A stretch of 64,000 nt of DNA from Lachnospiraceae bacterium (GCA_025758065.1 CP107199.1:3197501-3261500), one strand, 5' to 3'; shown: positions 44,294-53,787, counted from the stretch's first letter. A program made the numbers and translations. The notes: generated by a model from the letters alone, not told the origin.

Positions 44294-44338
44294 GTGAAAT
44301 GTAACTATTCGCGAAAGAATAGTTTAACGAATAGTTAC
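44294..44338. other. Right prophage boundary: Xer-like site (attR)
   Basis: GTAACTATTCG (44301-44311) and CGAATAGTTAC (44328-44338) form a perfect 11-bp inverted repeat around a 16-bp core starting CGAAAG. The left half and its upstream AGTGAAAT match the left boundary, so these are the two products of one recombination. Confidence 0.75.
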
Positions 44339-44385
44339 GTATACTTTTCTCTTATATTTTATTCATTCACTTATAAACCTTTGTC

Positions 44386-44412
44386 AGTTTACATAAATTA
44401 ATTATGTAAACT
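44386..44412. promoter_or_regulatory. 27-bp perfect palindrome
   Basis: AGTTTACATAA and TTATGTAAACT flank ATTAA. TTATGTAAACT is identical to the XerD-side arm of the B. subtilis dif site, but perfect symmetry and the 5-bp centre also suit a repressor operator for the next gene. Confidence 0.6.
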
Positions 44413-44460
44413 ATTCACTGCTTGCATATTACAAATTACAGAAAGGATCCTCTTTTCCAG

Positions 44461-45186
44461 ATGAAACTCCAACGTCTCTTAAGCCTTCTTCGTCAGGCTA
44501 TCGACCAATACCAGATGATTGAACACGGCGACCATATTGCCATTGGTATTTCCGGAGGTAAAGACAGCCTTACTTTGCTGTATGGGCTGTCTCAACTTCA
44601 GAAATTTTATCCCAAACATTTTACCTTATCTGCCATTACTGTAGACATGGGACTTGATACCATGAATTTAGAGCCTGTAAAGACTCTCTGTGCGGATTTT
44701 AACGTTCCTTATGAAATTATCTCCACTGAGATTGGAAAAATCCTTTTTGAGGCCCGTAATGAGGCTAATCCATGTTCTCTTTGTGCAAAAATGCGAAAAG
44801 GCGCCCTAAACCAGAAAGCTCTGGAACTTGGCTGCAACAAGATTGCCTACGCACACCATAAGGATGATCTGATTGAAACTGCATTAATGTCACTTTTATA
44901 CGAGGGGCGTTTTTATGCATTTCCGCCAGTCACTCATCTTGACCGTACAGATTTAACCGTGATCCGGCCTCTGATGCTGGTTTCTGAAGCTGATGTAAAA
45001 GGCTTCAAAAATAAATACCAGCTTCCCGTTTGTAAAAATCCATGTCCTATGGATGGACACACGCACCGGGAATACGTCAAAAATCTGATTCGGACTCTGA
45101 ATACGGACTCTCCCGGTGTACGGGAACGTTTATTTCACGCAGTCATTAACGGGAATTTTGAAGATTGGCCCAAGCTTTCCAAATAA
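44461..45186 (+). CDS. TtcA-like tRNA thiolation PP-loop protein
   Basis: A 241-residue PP-loop ATPase with ISGGKDSLTLLYGL and the cysteine motif NPCSLCAKMRKGAL, matching the TtcA/TtuA group that 2-thiolates tRNA using an Fe-S cluster. The ATG at 44461 has AAAGGA about 13 nt upstream; a TTG at 44422 would add 13 residues. Bacterial members in clostridia are often labelled TtcA without proof of C32 specificity. Confidence 0.85.
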   Translation: MKLQRLLSLLRQAIDQYQMIEHGDHIAIGISGGKDSLTLLYGLSQLQKFYPKHFTLSAITVDMGLDTMNLEPVKTLCADFNVPYEIISTEIGKILFEARNEANPCSLCAKMRKGALNQKALELGCNKIAYAHHKDDLIETALMSLLYEGRFYAFPPVTHLDRTDLTVIRPLMLVSEADVKGFKNKYQLPVCKNPCPMDGHTHREYVKNLIRTLNTDSPGVRERLFHAVINGNFEDWPKLSK

Positions 45187-45217
45187 TAAAAATCTATGAA
45201 CGAGGCATACATTAATT

Positions 45218-46282
45218 ATGGCAACAACTTTACCTTATTACGAGCAAAAAGATATTGAAAATATTAAAAAACTCAGGGAAATGATGACGACTCTCCCACC
45301 CTTCTGCACTGAATTTTTTCGTGGGATCGAACCAAGAACTTCTACCAGGACTCGTATTGCCTATGCATACGATCTCTCTGTATTTTTCGATTTCCTTAAA
45401 AAAGAAAATCCCGTATTTTCCAAAATGGAGAGAATGGATCTTACTTTAGATTATTTAGATCAGATCTCGGTAACAGATTTAGAAGAATATATGGAGTATT
45501 TAAAATACCGTTTTAATGAGCATAATCAGGAAATCATTAACAAAGAACGGGGAATAATGCGCAAAATTTCTTCTTTAAAAAGCTTTTACAACTATTTTTT
45601 CCGTACAGAAAAGCTGAAAACAAATCCTGCTGCCCTGGTCCAGCTTCCAAAACTTCATGAAAAAGAGATCATACGTCTTGATATTGACGAAGTTGCTCTC
45701 CTTTTGGATGCTGTGGAACAAGGGGATGGTCTGACGGATAAACAGAAAGCTTTCCACAACCGGACTAAACTGCGCGACCTTGCTCTTCTAACCCTTCTTC
45801 TTGGAACCGGCATCCGTGTTTCTGAATGTGTAGGATTAGATTTAAACGATATTGATTTTAAAAATGGCGGAATCCATATCCATCGAAAAGGCGGAAAAGA
45901 GGTTACTGTTTATTTTGGCACAGAAGTAGAAACTGCGCTTCAGGATTACCTGGATGAACGAAACAGCATTATCCCTGAGGAAGGCAGTGAAAATGCTCTC
46001 TTCCTTTCTCTTCAGAAGAAACGTATGAATGTACGCAGTGTGGAAAACTTAGTTAAAAAATATGCCAGGATCGTTACCCCATTAAAAAAGATCACCCCAC
46101 ATAAACTTCGAAGCACCTACGGAACTAATCTTTACCGTGAAACCGGTGATATTTATCTGGTTGCTGATGTTCTAGGACACTCAGACGTAAATACCACCAA
46201 AAAGCACTACGCTGCCCTTGAGGACGAGCGCCGCCGCAGCGCCCGTAATGCAGTAAAATTAAGGGAGATAGATGGAAAATGA
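45218..46282 (+). CDS. XerS-like tyrosine recombinase
   Basis: A 354-residue tyrosine recombinase: an N-terminal SAM-like DNA-binding domain (~20-130) and a catalytic domain with Arg in GTGIRVSEC, Lys in RKGGKEV, HKLRS, LGHSDVNTTKKHYAAL including the nucleophile Tyr. Length and layout resemble single-recombinase XerS, which acts on dif-SL sites near its own gene in streptococci. A Xer-like site lies 0.9 kb upstream as the prophage boundary. It is outside the prophage, so it is likely the host dimer-resolution enzyme. Confidence 0.83.
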   Translation: MATTLPYYEQKDIENIKKLREMMTTLPPFCTEFFRGIEPRTSTRTRIAYAYDLSVFFDFLKKENPVFSKMERMDLTLDYLDQISVTDLEEYMEYLKYRFNEHNQEIINKERGIMRKISSLKSFYNYFFRTEKLKTNPAALVQLPKLHEKEIIRLDIDEVALLLDAVEQGDGLTDKQKAFHNRTKLRDLALLTLLLGTGIRVSECVGLDLNDIDFKNGGIHIHRKGGKEVTVYFGTEVETALQDYLDERNSIIPEEGSENALFLSLQKKRMNVRSVENLVKKYARIVTPLKKITPHKLRSTYGTNLYRETGDIYLVADVLGHSDVNTTKKHYAALEDERRRSARNAVKLREIDGK

Positions 46283-46303
46283 TTAGATTAAAAAGCCAAC
46301 TAA

Positions 46304-46837
46304 TTAGAAACTATCCTTGTCAGGCAATTTTTCCGGCATGATCCAGAACTTCATTGCCGGATAACTGAGCACTACCTGTACCACAATATTCACTCCATTA
46401 GCCAGCGTAGGAACCAACGCCTGTGGAAGCCCCAGATTTTTGAAAAATGCCTGGCTGTAGGCAGGAAGTGCTGCAGATACAATAACCAGTACCACTGCAA
46501 GACAGATGTATCTTGGTACGGCTCTTGTAAATGCTGCATTGGAGCGGAATACAAAGTTTTTCTGTACATAGAAATTAATGGTCTGGGCAGCTGCTGTTGC
46601 TACAAGAAAGCTTAAAAATCCACCCAATCCCAGGTCATTTTCTACCTGAGTATAATGGAAAACGAAAAAACAAAATGGGATTTCCTCTAAAGAGGTAAAC
46701 AGGAAAGCTGTACAGATCCACATTGCTATAAAATTCACAAATGTAGCCACATTAGACAGCACATTAAATAGAATAAATTCCCAGGCGGCTGGATGTTTGT
46801 CGATCCAGCTCTTAATCCTTCTTTTTCCTGATTTCAT
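46304..46837 (-). CDS. GtrA-family membrane protein
   Basis: A 177-residue protein with four membrane segments, matching GtrA/PF04138, which moves or supports lipid-linked sugars in cell-surface glycan decoration. It overlaps the upstream GH3 gene by 4 bp. Confidence 0.88.
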   Translation of the reverse strand: MKSGKRRIKSWIDKHPAAWEFILFNVLSNVATFVNFIAMWICTAFLFTSLEEIPFCFFVFHYTQVENDLGLGGFLSFLVATAAAQTINFYVQKNFVFRSNAAFTRAVPRYICLAVVLVIVSAALPAYSQAFFKNLGLPQALVPTLANGVNIVVQVVLSYPAMKFWIMPEKLPDKDSF

Positions 46838-49275
46838 TCTCTCTTCTCCTTACCTTCCAACTGTTTTTCATATTTTTTGTTCTCTTTATTATTACGGAAA
46901 TATCCTTTAATTACCCTTTTGGTGCCAGAAAGCCACTTTCCATTAACCATATCAACGATTCCTCTTGCCATTTCCATGCTTGCAGCACCACCTGTCATCT
47001 TTGCGATTCCGCGAAATGGCATGTTATAGATAAACAATAAGTTTAAATCCGGTTTGCCTTTTCCTTCACTCTTTTTTATTTTATCTGTCAATATGCAGTA
47101 AACCAGACGAGCCAGACGGCTTTTGGCATAATACATCTGGCAGATAGCATCATTAATCCCCAGTTCGCCCTTCCATTTTCCATCAGGAACAGGATGTCCC
47201 AAAAGAACTTCAAATTCCTCTGCTCCCACATTACTGATCCGTCCGCTGTAATAAGAAGGCAATTTTTTCTTTTCATAGGGTATTTCTTTTGTGGTTCCCG
47301 CCACCCATAATTTTCCGGACAACCGGATATCTGACACACTGGCTCCCACCATAAGCAGATATTCTCCTTCTTCTATCTCCCATTGTCCTGTTTTTACATT
47401 CCAGTAGCGAAAAGTTTTATCGTCAAATGGAATATGCACCCTTTTACTTTCCCCCGCTTTTAAAAAGACCTTCTGAAAGCCTTTTAATTCCTTCTGCGGG
47501 CGGAATACAACGGAGTCCGGAAAGCCGACATAAAGCTGGACAACCTCTGCCCCATCCCGCTCTCCTACATTTGTGACAGTCAATTGTACCTCTTTTTCAT
47601 CCACTTCCAAAGCTGAATAGGCAAACTCTGTATAGGAAAGGCCATATCCAAACGGATACCGGAAAAGTACCATACTTGTATCATAATAGCGATAGCCCAT
47701 AAAAGGTCCTTCACGATACTCTGATGTACGCTCAGAAGCAGGATAATACTGAAATGCAGGCGTATCCTCATACCGCAGCGGATAAGTCTCCGCCAGACGG
47801 CCGGAAGGATTTATCTTTCCGGTCAAGATATCCAGGATTGCCCCAGCACCTGCCTCTCCGCCTAGGTAACTGTGAAGGATTGACTTTAAATCATACTGCC
47901 AGGACATCTCAATGGAAGAACCTGCACTTAAAATACCCACAATATTTTCATTTACTTTTACCAGTTCATTTAACAACCGGAGCTGGTTCTGAGGCAGACG
48001 CATGTGTTCCCGGTCTTTCCCTTCTGATTCACTAACCTCGTCCAGCCCAAAACAGTAAAGGACCACATCTGCTCCGGCAGCTGCCTCTAATGCTTCTTTT
48101 TCTAAATCTGCATCTGCATCTGGTTCTCCATTGCGTGTATATCCATGAGCTTTTCCAATTACCTGAAGATCATACTCATCAATCAGCTGGTCCATGGATT
48201 CCACATTAAAAGGATTTACCATAGAAGATCCTGCGCCCTGATAGCGTGGTACAAAAGCGAAATCACCAATGAGCGCGATCCTGGTTCCCGGCTTTAACGG
48301 AAGTATATTATCTTCATTCTTTAAAAGGACAGCACTTTCTGCAGCTGCTTTTCTGGCTAATGCGTGATGGGCTTTCTCATCAAAAACTGACTTTTTTTCC
48401 TCTGCTTTTTGTTTCAGATCCAATACTGCATCTAAAACATGATCCACACAAAGATCTATATCTTTCATGGAAAGACGCCCTTCATTTACAGCTGTAACCA
48501 GCTCTCTGGCCGAGTCAAGCCCAGGTGCCGGCATTTCCAGGTCTGACTGACACATCACTCCTTTTACATGATCATTAGAACCGCCCCAGTCTGTAACCAC
48601 CAGTCCGTCAAAGCCCCATTCCTTTCTTAAAATATCTAGCAGCAGCTTTTTATTCTCATTGGCATATTCCCCATTTACCTCATTGTAGCTGGTCATAATA
48701 GCTTTGGCATTGCCTTCTCTGACTGCAATCTCAAAACCTGTCAGATAGATTTCTCGAAGAGTCCTCTCATCTACCACTGCATTCATAGCCATGCGCCGTT
48801 CTTCCTGGCTGTTTACTGCAAAATGCTTTGGACAGGCATATACGCCCTGACTCTGGATACCCCGTATATAAGCAGCTGCCATTTTTCCTGCCAGATAAGG
48901 ATCTTCCGCAAAATACTCAAAATTTCTTCCGCAAAGAGGACTTCTTTTCATGTTAAGCCCTGGACCTAGTACAATATTTACATTCTGGGCAGCTGCTTCT
49001 TCTCCCAGTGCTTTGCCAATCTCTTCTCCAAGCTCCGGATCCCAGCTGTTTGCAATAGCTGCCGCTGTCGGAAAACAGGTTGCCTTTAAAGAGGCATTTA
49101 AACCCAGATGATCCCCTGATCCCGCCTGCCTGCGGATCCCATGTGGGCCGTCAGAAAGAAAAACAGACGGTATCTTAAAGCGTGGGATATCCCGTGTCTG
49201 CCATACTGTTTTGCCGCTCAAAAGTGCCGCTTTTTCCTCCAGTGTTAATTTTAAAAGTAATTCTTCATGTTTCAT
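46834..49275 (-). CDS. Glycoside hydrolase family 3 (beta-glucosidase-like)
   Basis: An 813-residue cytoplasmic GH3 enzyme (no signal peptide). It has the N-terminal TIM barrel with FLSDGPHGIRRQ and KHFAVNSQEERR, the nucleophile Asp in LVVTDWGGSNDH, the alpha/beta sandwich (ALIGDFAFVPRYQGAGSS), and a fibronectin-III-like C-terminal domain (VQLTVTNVGERDGAEVVQLY), plus an extra ~100-residue tail. Substrate is probably a plant-derived or host beta-glucoside; not determinable here. Confidence 0.93.
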   Translation of the reverse strand: MKHEELLLKLTLEEKAALLSGKTVWQTRDIPRFKIPSVFLSDGPHGIRRQAGSGDHLGLNASLKATCFPTAAAIANSWDPELGEEIGKALGEEAAAQNVNIVLGPGLNMKRSPLCGRNFEYFAEDPYLAGKMAAAYIRGIQSQGVYACPKHFAVNSQEERRMAMNAVVDERTLREIYLTGFEIAVREGNAKAIMTSYNEVNGEYANENKKLLLDILRKEWGFDGLVVTDWGGSNDHVKGVMCQSDLEMPAPGLDSARELVTAVNEGRLSMKDIDLCVDHVLDAVLDLKQKAEEKKSVFDEKAHHALARKAAAESAVLLKNEDNILPLKPGTRIALIGDFAFVPRYQGAGSSMVNPFNVESMDQLIDEYDLQVIGKAHGYTRNGEPDADADLEKEALEAAAGADVVLYCFGLDEVSESEGKDREHMRLPQNQLRLLNELVKVNENIVGILSAGSSIEMSWQYDLKSILHSYLGGEAGAGAILDILTGKINPSGRLAETYPLRYEDTPAFQYYPASERTSEYREGPFMGYRYYDTSMVLFRYPFGYGLSYTEFAYSALEVDEKEVQLTVTNVGERDGAEVVQLYVGFPDSVVFRPQKELKGFQKVFLKAGESKRVHIPFDDKTFRYWNVKTGQWEIEEGEYLLMVGASVSDIRLSGKLWVAGTTKEIPYEKKKLPSYYSGRISNVGAEEFEVLLGHPVPDGKWKGELGINDAICQMYYAKSRLARLVYCILTDKIKKSEGKGKPDLNLLFIYNMPFRGIAKMTGGAASMEMARGIVDMVNGKWLSGTKRVIKGYFRNNKENKKYEKQLEGKEKRE

Positions 49276-49408
49276 ATCATTTCCTCTTTAATGACTGTAT
49301 ATCTTTCATTTCCTGACATTTATTTGCAGCACCTATTATATCAAACTAATTGCCATATAACACTTTTTAAGCAAAAAAACAGAAAAAATCTTCAAAGCGT
49401 GGATCTAA

Positions 49409-49456
49409 AAAAGGTATTCCGCAGATCATTTTTTCATGATCCCGGAATACCTTTTT
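49409..49456. terminator. Terminator after the DUF819 gene
   Basis: AAAGGTATTCCG/CGGAATACCTTT stem with T or A runs on both sides; it could act in both directions. Confidence 0.8.
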
Positions 49457-49484
49457 ACTTATCTGACTTATCTGACAGAAACTA

Positions 49485-50660
49485 CTATCCGATCAGACTC
49501 ATTAAATGTCCCACAAATGCACCTCCTGGTGTACCAATAATATTACCCAGAAGTGCCATAAGAATACCTACCGGAACTAAAGCACTACTGTATGCGCCTG
49601 CAAGTACAGGTGCAGTAGCAGTTCCACCAACGTTTGCTAAAGATGCAACGGCACAGGTAAAGATATCCATTTTGATCACCTTTGCAAGAATGACCATAAC
49701 AGCTACATGGATCAGAAGGATCAGGAAGCCAGCTGCCAGCCATACAGGTGCATTACCCATAGCAGAAATATCTGCTCTGGAAGCGATCAGGGCAATCTCA
49801 ACATAAAGGATGATATTAGATACCTCTTCTGTTCCTTTTAATTTTCCAAATGGAGTCATAGCCACCAGCAGTCCAACAGCAGTTACCAGAAGAACAGTCC
49901 AGGTTGCACTGTCAAAAACAGGCAGTGCATTTGCAACCATACTTCCTACATCCTTGGAAATAGCAGAAATGAAGAATGATACACCAATTAAAAGAAGCAT
50001 GCTCTTCCATGTAAGAGGTTTGGTGTTTGCTTTTGCCTCCTCTTCCAGAGAAGCGCCAACTTCATTGATCAGACGTACATCTGCTTTGGTCCATGCGTTA
50101 AATTCCTTTGAAAAGTTAATGGCCCACAGAAGGAACATAACATACATTACCGCACAAACAGAATCAATTACCAGTGAATATGCCATGCTTTCCTCACTTA
50201 CATCTAAAACCGCCTGTACAGCCAGCATATTTCCACTTCCGCCTAACCAGCTTCCACACAATGCCCCCAGTGCTTTCCAGCTGTCTGGGCCTAACATTTT
50301 ATGGAAAATAGCATAACTTACTATAAAACCAGTACAAATAGAAAGGCTGGCTGCAAAGAAACCAATCAGCATTTTCGGTCCTAATTTGATGATCTTCTTA
50401 AGATCACAGCGCAGCAGCATTAAAAACAACATTGCATACAGCAGTGGGTTTTTTACTGCCTTATAAGTTGCAGCTGTATCTTCCAGGTTCCACATTTTCA
50501 TAGTACATAAAAGCATCATACCTAAATAGAGCAAAACAATAGGCGGTGCAAACTTAAAAAATTTCTGTGCGCCTTTTCCCTTCAGGTATACAGGAAGATT
50601 GACTAAAATCGCTGCTAGCAGCATCAAAGTGCCAAGATAGATAAACCCGTCATGAATCAT
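49485..50660 (-). CDS. DUF819-family membrane transporter
   Basis: A 391-residue, ~11-helix membrane protein matching DUF819 (YjcL type), a putative transporter with an inverted-repeat fold. GSWLGGSGNMLAVQAVLDVS is a conserved substrate-site-like stretch. No substrate is known. It stands alone between terminators. Confidence 0.85.
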   Translation of the reverse strand: MIHDGFIYLGTLMLLAAILVNLPVYLKGKGAQKFFKFAPPIVLLYLGMMLLCTMKMWNLEDTAATYKAVKNPLLYAMLFLMLLRCDLKKIIKLGPKMLIGFFAASLSICTGFIVSYAIFHKMLGPDSWKALGALCGSWLGGSGNMLAVQAVLDVSEESMAYSLVIDSVCAVMYVMFLLWAINFSKEFNAWTKADVRLINEVGASLEEEAKANTKPLTWKSMLLLIGVSFFISAISKDVGSMVANALPVFDSATWTVLLVTAVGLLVAMTPFGKLKGTEEVSNIILYVEIALIASRADISAMGNAPVWLAAGFLILLIHVAVMVILAKVIKMDIFTCAVASLANVGGTATAPVLAGAYSSALVPVGILMALLGNIIGTPGGAFVGHLMSLIG

Positions 50661-51019
50661 TTGTAAACTCCCATTCTGCTGTCATTTTGCGACAGCCTGT
50701 TTTTCTCTTAGAAGCAAGTCAAAATAACCGGTTGTAATTTAATTGCCCCTCCTTCTCCTTTTTATGTTCTGCCGGAATCTCCCTGTTCCTGATTTTGTGA
50801 GAAATGACTCCAGGAAAACATTTTATAATACCGATATAAGAACTGGCTAAAAGGCAAAAAAAGGTCCAGAAGATTTTTCTGGACTTGTAAATTACATTTG
50901 AATTTTTGTAACTTCCCTACCCCTAACCTCTTCTTTTGACTTTCTCCTTCCTTATTATAAGTTATAATACGCAGAAAGTCAATTTTAACGATTTCTCAAC
51001 AAGACTTTCTATAGCCTTC
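50661..51019. other. Intergenic region with a repeat relic and a hairpin
   Basis: 359 bp without a gene. At 50773-50805 about 25 of 32 bases match the left end of the 163-bp repeat (CGGAATCT, TGATTTTG, GAGAA). A hairpin AGGTCCAGA/TCTGGACTT is near 50864-50888. Confidence 0.5.
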
Positions 51020-52339
51020 TTATAGGGATTTCCCAACAAGATTTACTTTAGAAAAAAATCCCCAAACACCTGCGAGAGTCATTCCCATAGTAATAAATTC
51101 TGCTGCCGGAAAAGCCAGCCATATACCTGTCATCCCCCAAACTGCAGACATAGTAAAGGCCGAAAGAAGGATCATAACAAATCCACGGGAAACGGAAGCT
51201 GTGAATGCCCATTTAACTGACTCCACCGCACTTAATATACCTGTTCCTACTATATTGATACCGGCAAAAAAGAAACCAATAAAATACAACTTCAGACCAA
51301 ATCTGGCCATAGCCGCCAGTTCTTTGTTATGTTCCTGGTTAAAAATACCAGCAATTGGTTCCGACCACAAATAGATCACTGCATATATACATACAGCCGT
51401 AACTGCTGCTGTCCTTAAACTAAGGCCTATTACTTTCTCTAAAGCCTTTTTATCTGACTTTCCATAGAAACTGCTAAGCAGAGGCTGGGAACCCTGGGAT
51501 ATACCGTTAAACAGTGCTACTGCCACCAGAGAGATATTGGCTACTACACCATAGGCTGCAACACCGGTATTTCCAGCCAGCCGCAATATGATCAAATTAA
51601 AAGCTGTAGTGATCACACCGGAAGATATCTCTCCTACAAAGGCAGAAACTCCCACCTGACAGGAAAAAATGAGCCTTTTTAACGATGGCATCACCGGCAA
51701 AAAAGATACGGTACACTTTTTTGAACGAAAATGCAGCTGACAGATCAACATACCTACTACTGGTGAAAGAGCTGTTGCAAGGGCTGCTCCCGGCATACCC
51801 ATACTAAAAGGGAACATAAGAATATAATCGAATACAATATTAAACAAACTGCTAAACAGTGTAGCCATCATAGCGATCATAGGGCTTCCATCATTTCGTA
51901 CAAAAGCATTACAAATATGATTCCACATAAATAATGGGGCAAATGTCATAAAAATACGGGTATAGCTTTTTCCTGTTGCTATAATCTGTTCATCTCCACC
52001 CATAAGCCTGATCACCTGATCCGGGCAGAAAATCCCGGCTGCAATGAATACAAGGCTGATGATCCCGGCCCAGAACAGAGCATGAAAGAAATAGCTTTCT
52101 GCCTCTGGATTTTCCTTATTTCTCTCTATCACAAAACGGATAGCAGAACCTACACCGATCATAGCTCCAATGGCGAAGATCAAATTATATACAGGAAGTA
52201 CCAGATTCAATGCTGTAATACCATCTGCTCCTACTGCTTTTGATATAAAATAAGTATCTGCGAGAATATACAAAGACATACCCAGCATGCCTAACATATT
52301 CTGGGATACATAGCGGATAAACTGCTTTTTGATATCCAT
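51020..52339 (-). CDS. MATE-family efflux transporter
   Basis: A 439-residue, 12-helix MATE/MOP transporter, with typical patterns such as GSQPLLSSFYGKSDKKA. Likely Na+ or H+ driven export of cationic compounds. The ATG at 52339 follows GAGGAGA; eight more codons are open upstream. Confidence 0.9.
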   Translation of the reverse strand: MDIKKQFIRYVSQNMLGMLGMSLYILADTYFISKAVGADGITALNLVLPVYNLIFAIGAMIGVGSAIRFVIERNKENPEAESYFFHALFWAGIISLVFIAAGIFCPDQVIRLMGGDEQIIATGKSYTRIFMTFAPLFMWNHICNAFVRNDGSPMIAMMATLFSSLFNIVFDYILMFPFSMGMPGAALATALSPVVGMLICQLHFRSKKCTVSFLPVMPSLKRLIFSCQVGVSAFVGEISSGVITTAFNLIILRLAGNTGVAAYGVVANISLVAVALFNGISQGSQPLLSSFYGKSDKKALEKVIGLSLRTAAVTAVCIYAVIYLWSEPIAGIFNQEHNKELAAMARFGLKLYFIGFFFAGINIVGTGILSAVESVKWAFTASVSRGFVMILLSAFTMSAVWGMTGIWLAFPAAEFITMGMTLAGVWGFFSKVNLVGKSL

Positions 52340-52512
52340 ATAACTGCTTCTCCTCTTTTGCATTTTTTACACTGAATGGTATTATAGATGTTTTTTCTGA
52401 TTCTGTAAATGACCATGGTATCAACAAACAAAAATACCGCAAAACAGGAAACATTTTACTGCCTGCTTTGCGGTAAATAGATTTATATGCGGTTATTTAC
52501 TTTAAAATAAAA

Positions 52513-52944
52513 TTAAACTGCTGCCAGTGTCTTTCCTAATTCCTTACACTTAGCTAATGCATCATCATCTGGAGTTTCCTGGGTAATAACACCTTCGCCA
52601 CATGCAACTTCAGCACCTGCTGCTTTCATACGTTCTTCCCAGTCACGCATCCACTGTCCATCACCCCAGCCATAGGAGCCAAACAGACCAACAGTTTTAC
52701 CTGCTGCAAATCCTTCTACCTCTGCTACAAATGGTTCCATCTCATCTTCTTCCAGAACCTCAGCTCCCATTGCAGGGCATCCTAACGCAAATGCCTTTAC
52801 ATCCTTCAGGTCAGTGGCAGATACAGCAGATACTTCTGCCAGTTTTGCTTTCTTTCCAGCTTCTTCGATTCCCTGTGCTACTGCCTGTGCCATAGCTTCT
52901 GTGTTTCCTGTCTGTGACCAGTAAACTACCATGATTTCGTCCAT
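52513..52944 (-). CDS. Flavodoxin
   Basis: A 143-residue short-chain flavodoxin with the FMN phosphate loop YWSQTGNTEAMA and the aromatic loops FGSYGWGDGQWM. It shuttles electrons in place of ferredoxin. GGAGGAAG is the ribosome site. The DUF3793 gene is 12 bp upstream, so they form an operon. Confidence 0.94.
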   Translation of the reverse strand: MDEIMVVYWSQTGNTEAMAQAVAQGIEEAGKKAKLAEVSAVSATDLKDVKAFALGCPAMGAEVLEEDEMEPFVAEVEGFAAGKTVGLFGSYGWGDGQWMRDWEERMKAAGAEVACGEGVITQETPDDDALAKCKELGKTLAAV

Positions 52945-52956
52945 TTATTCTTCCTC

Positions 52957-53574
52957 CTATACTGCCATTAATTTGCATGAATGCAAATCATACAGCTCCA
53001 TAATGTTTTTAACAGTCATTCCTGAAGATACCATGTGGATCACTTTTTCTCTTGCCTGATCATATCCAGCAAATACTTTCCGGCATTCTTCCAAATTGGA
53101 ATATACTTTCCAGTATCCGATATATAGCGGATTCTGTCCCCGGTTTTCAATAAAACCTATTACATCTTCCGGCGGATATCCGAGAAGCAATCCAATCTCA
53201 TGAGGAAAATCACCATTTCCTTCCATATGCTCACGGTAACGTCCTGATACGCTATAAAGGATCTTAGAAAGCGTACACCCACTGCATCCAAACTCCAGCA
53301 TCAGCTTCTTAACCTTTTCTGTTCTTAAATAAGCTTCCAGCTTTTCCCGTACATACAAAAGAAAGGTAATACGGTCAGCCGACTCATAAAGAACATAACA
53401 GGAAACGGCACTGGAACGGAACAGCCCCAATACTGCACTGCGAAAACTCCTGTCTACTGTCAGAAGATTGGATATCTTACGTCCAGTAAGAAGGGGCGCA
53501 CACTGAAGTGCGATCTGGATTTCCAGTTCCTGCCTGTTTAAGCTAAGCATCAGATCAAGTGTTTCTTTACTCAT
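52957..53574 (-). CDS. DUF3793 family protein
   Basis: A 205-residue protein matching DUF3793 (CGCSGCTLSKILYS-like cysteine region and EIGLLLGYPPEDVIGFI). The family commonly sits with flavodoxin and iron-uptake genes in clostridia; function unknown. The ATG at 53574 follows GAGG by 6 nt. Confidence 0.82.
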   Translation of the reverse strand: MSKETLDLMLSLNRQELEIQIALQCAPLLTGRKISNLLTVDRSFRSAVLGLFRSSAVSCYVLYESADRITFLLYVREKLEAYLRTEKVKKLMLEFGCSGCTLSKILYSVSGRYREHMEGNGDFPHEIGLLLGYPPEDVIGFIENRGQNPLYIGYWKVYSNLEECRKVFAGYDQAREKVIHMVSSGMTVKNIMELYDLHSCKLMAV

Positions 53575-53605
53575 AGGATACCTCATTTACTACTGTTAAA
53601 ATATA

Positions 53606-53621
53606 GTTAGTGTTAGCTAAC
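53606..53621. promoter_or_regulatory. Candidate metal-regulator operator
   Basis: GTTAGTGTTAGCTAAC contains the perfect palindrome GTTAGCTAAC and resembles DtxR/MntR-type boxes. It lies about 30 bp before the DUF3793-flavodoxin operon. Regulator not identified. Confidence 0.4.
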
Positions 53622-53787
53622 TTCTTTATATATCCTATCAGATAAAACACGAAAAAACAAGTAGGGTTACAGGTAACTTTTCTCATTAGAAACATTTCTC
53701 AATAAGCGCAGTTTTCCTAAATATGAATTTTTCAATGTGCCTTTTAATATGATGACATTCCTAATTCGTTCATTTTTCTAAAAATAA

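Larger units (their letters stand above)
38515..44320. mobile_element. Inovirus-like filamentous prophage with CRESS-type Rep
   Basis: About 5.8 kb bounded by related sites (38491-38537 and 44294-44338) that share AGTGA(C/A)ATGTAACTATT and CGCGAAAG. From right to left on the minus strand it encodes a pVIII-like coat, a Zot-like ATPase, a 44-aa membrane peptide, two secreted/anchored proteins, a small membrane protein, a putative ssDNA-binding protein and a CRESS-type Rep. One small gene is on the plus strand. All genes look intact. Exact ends depend on the crossover position. Confidence 0.85.
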
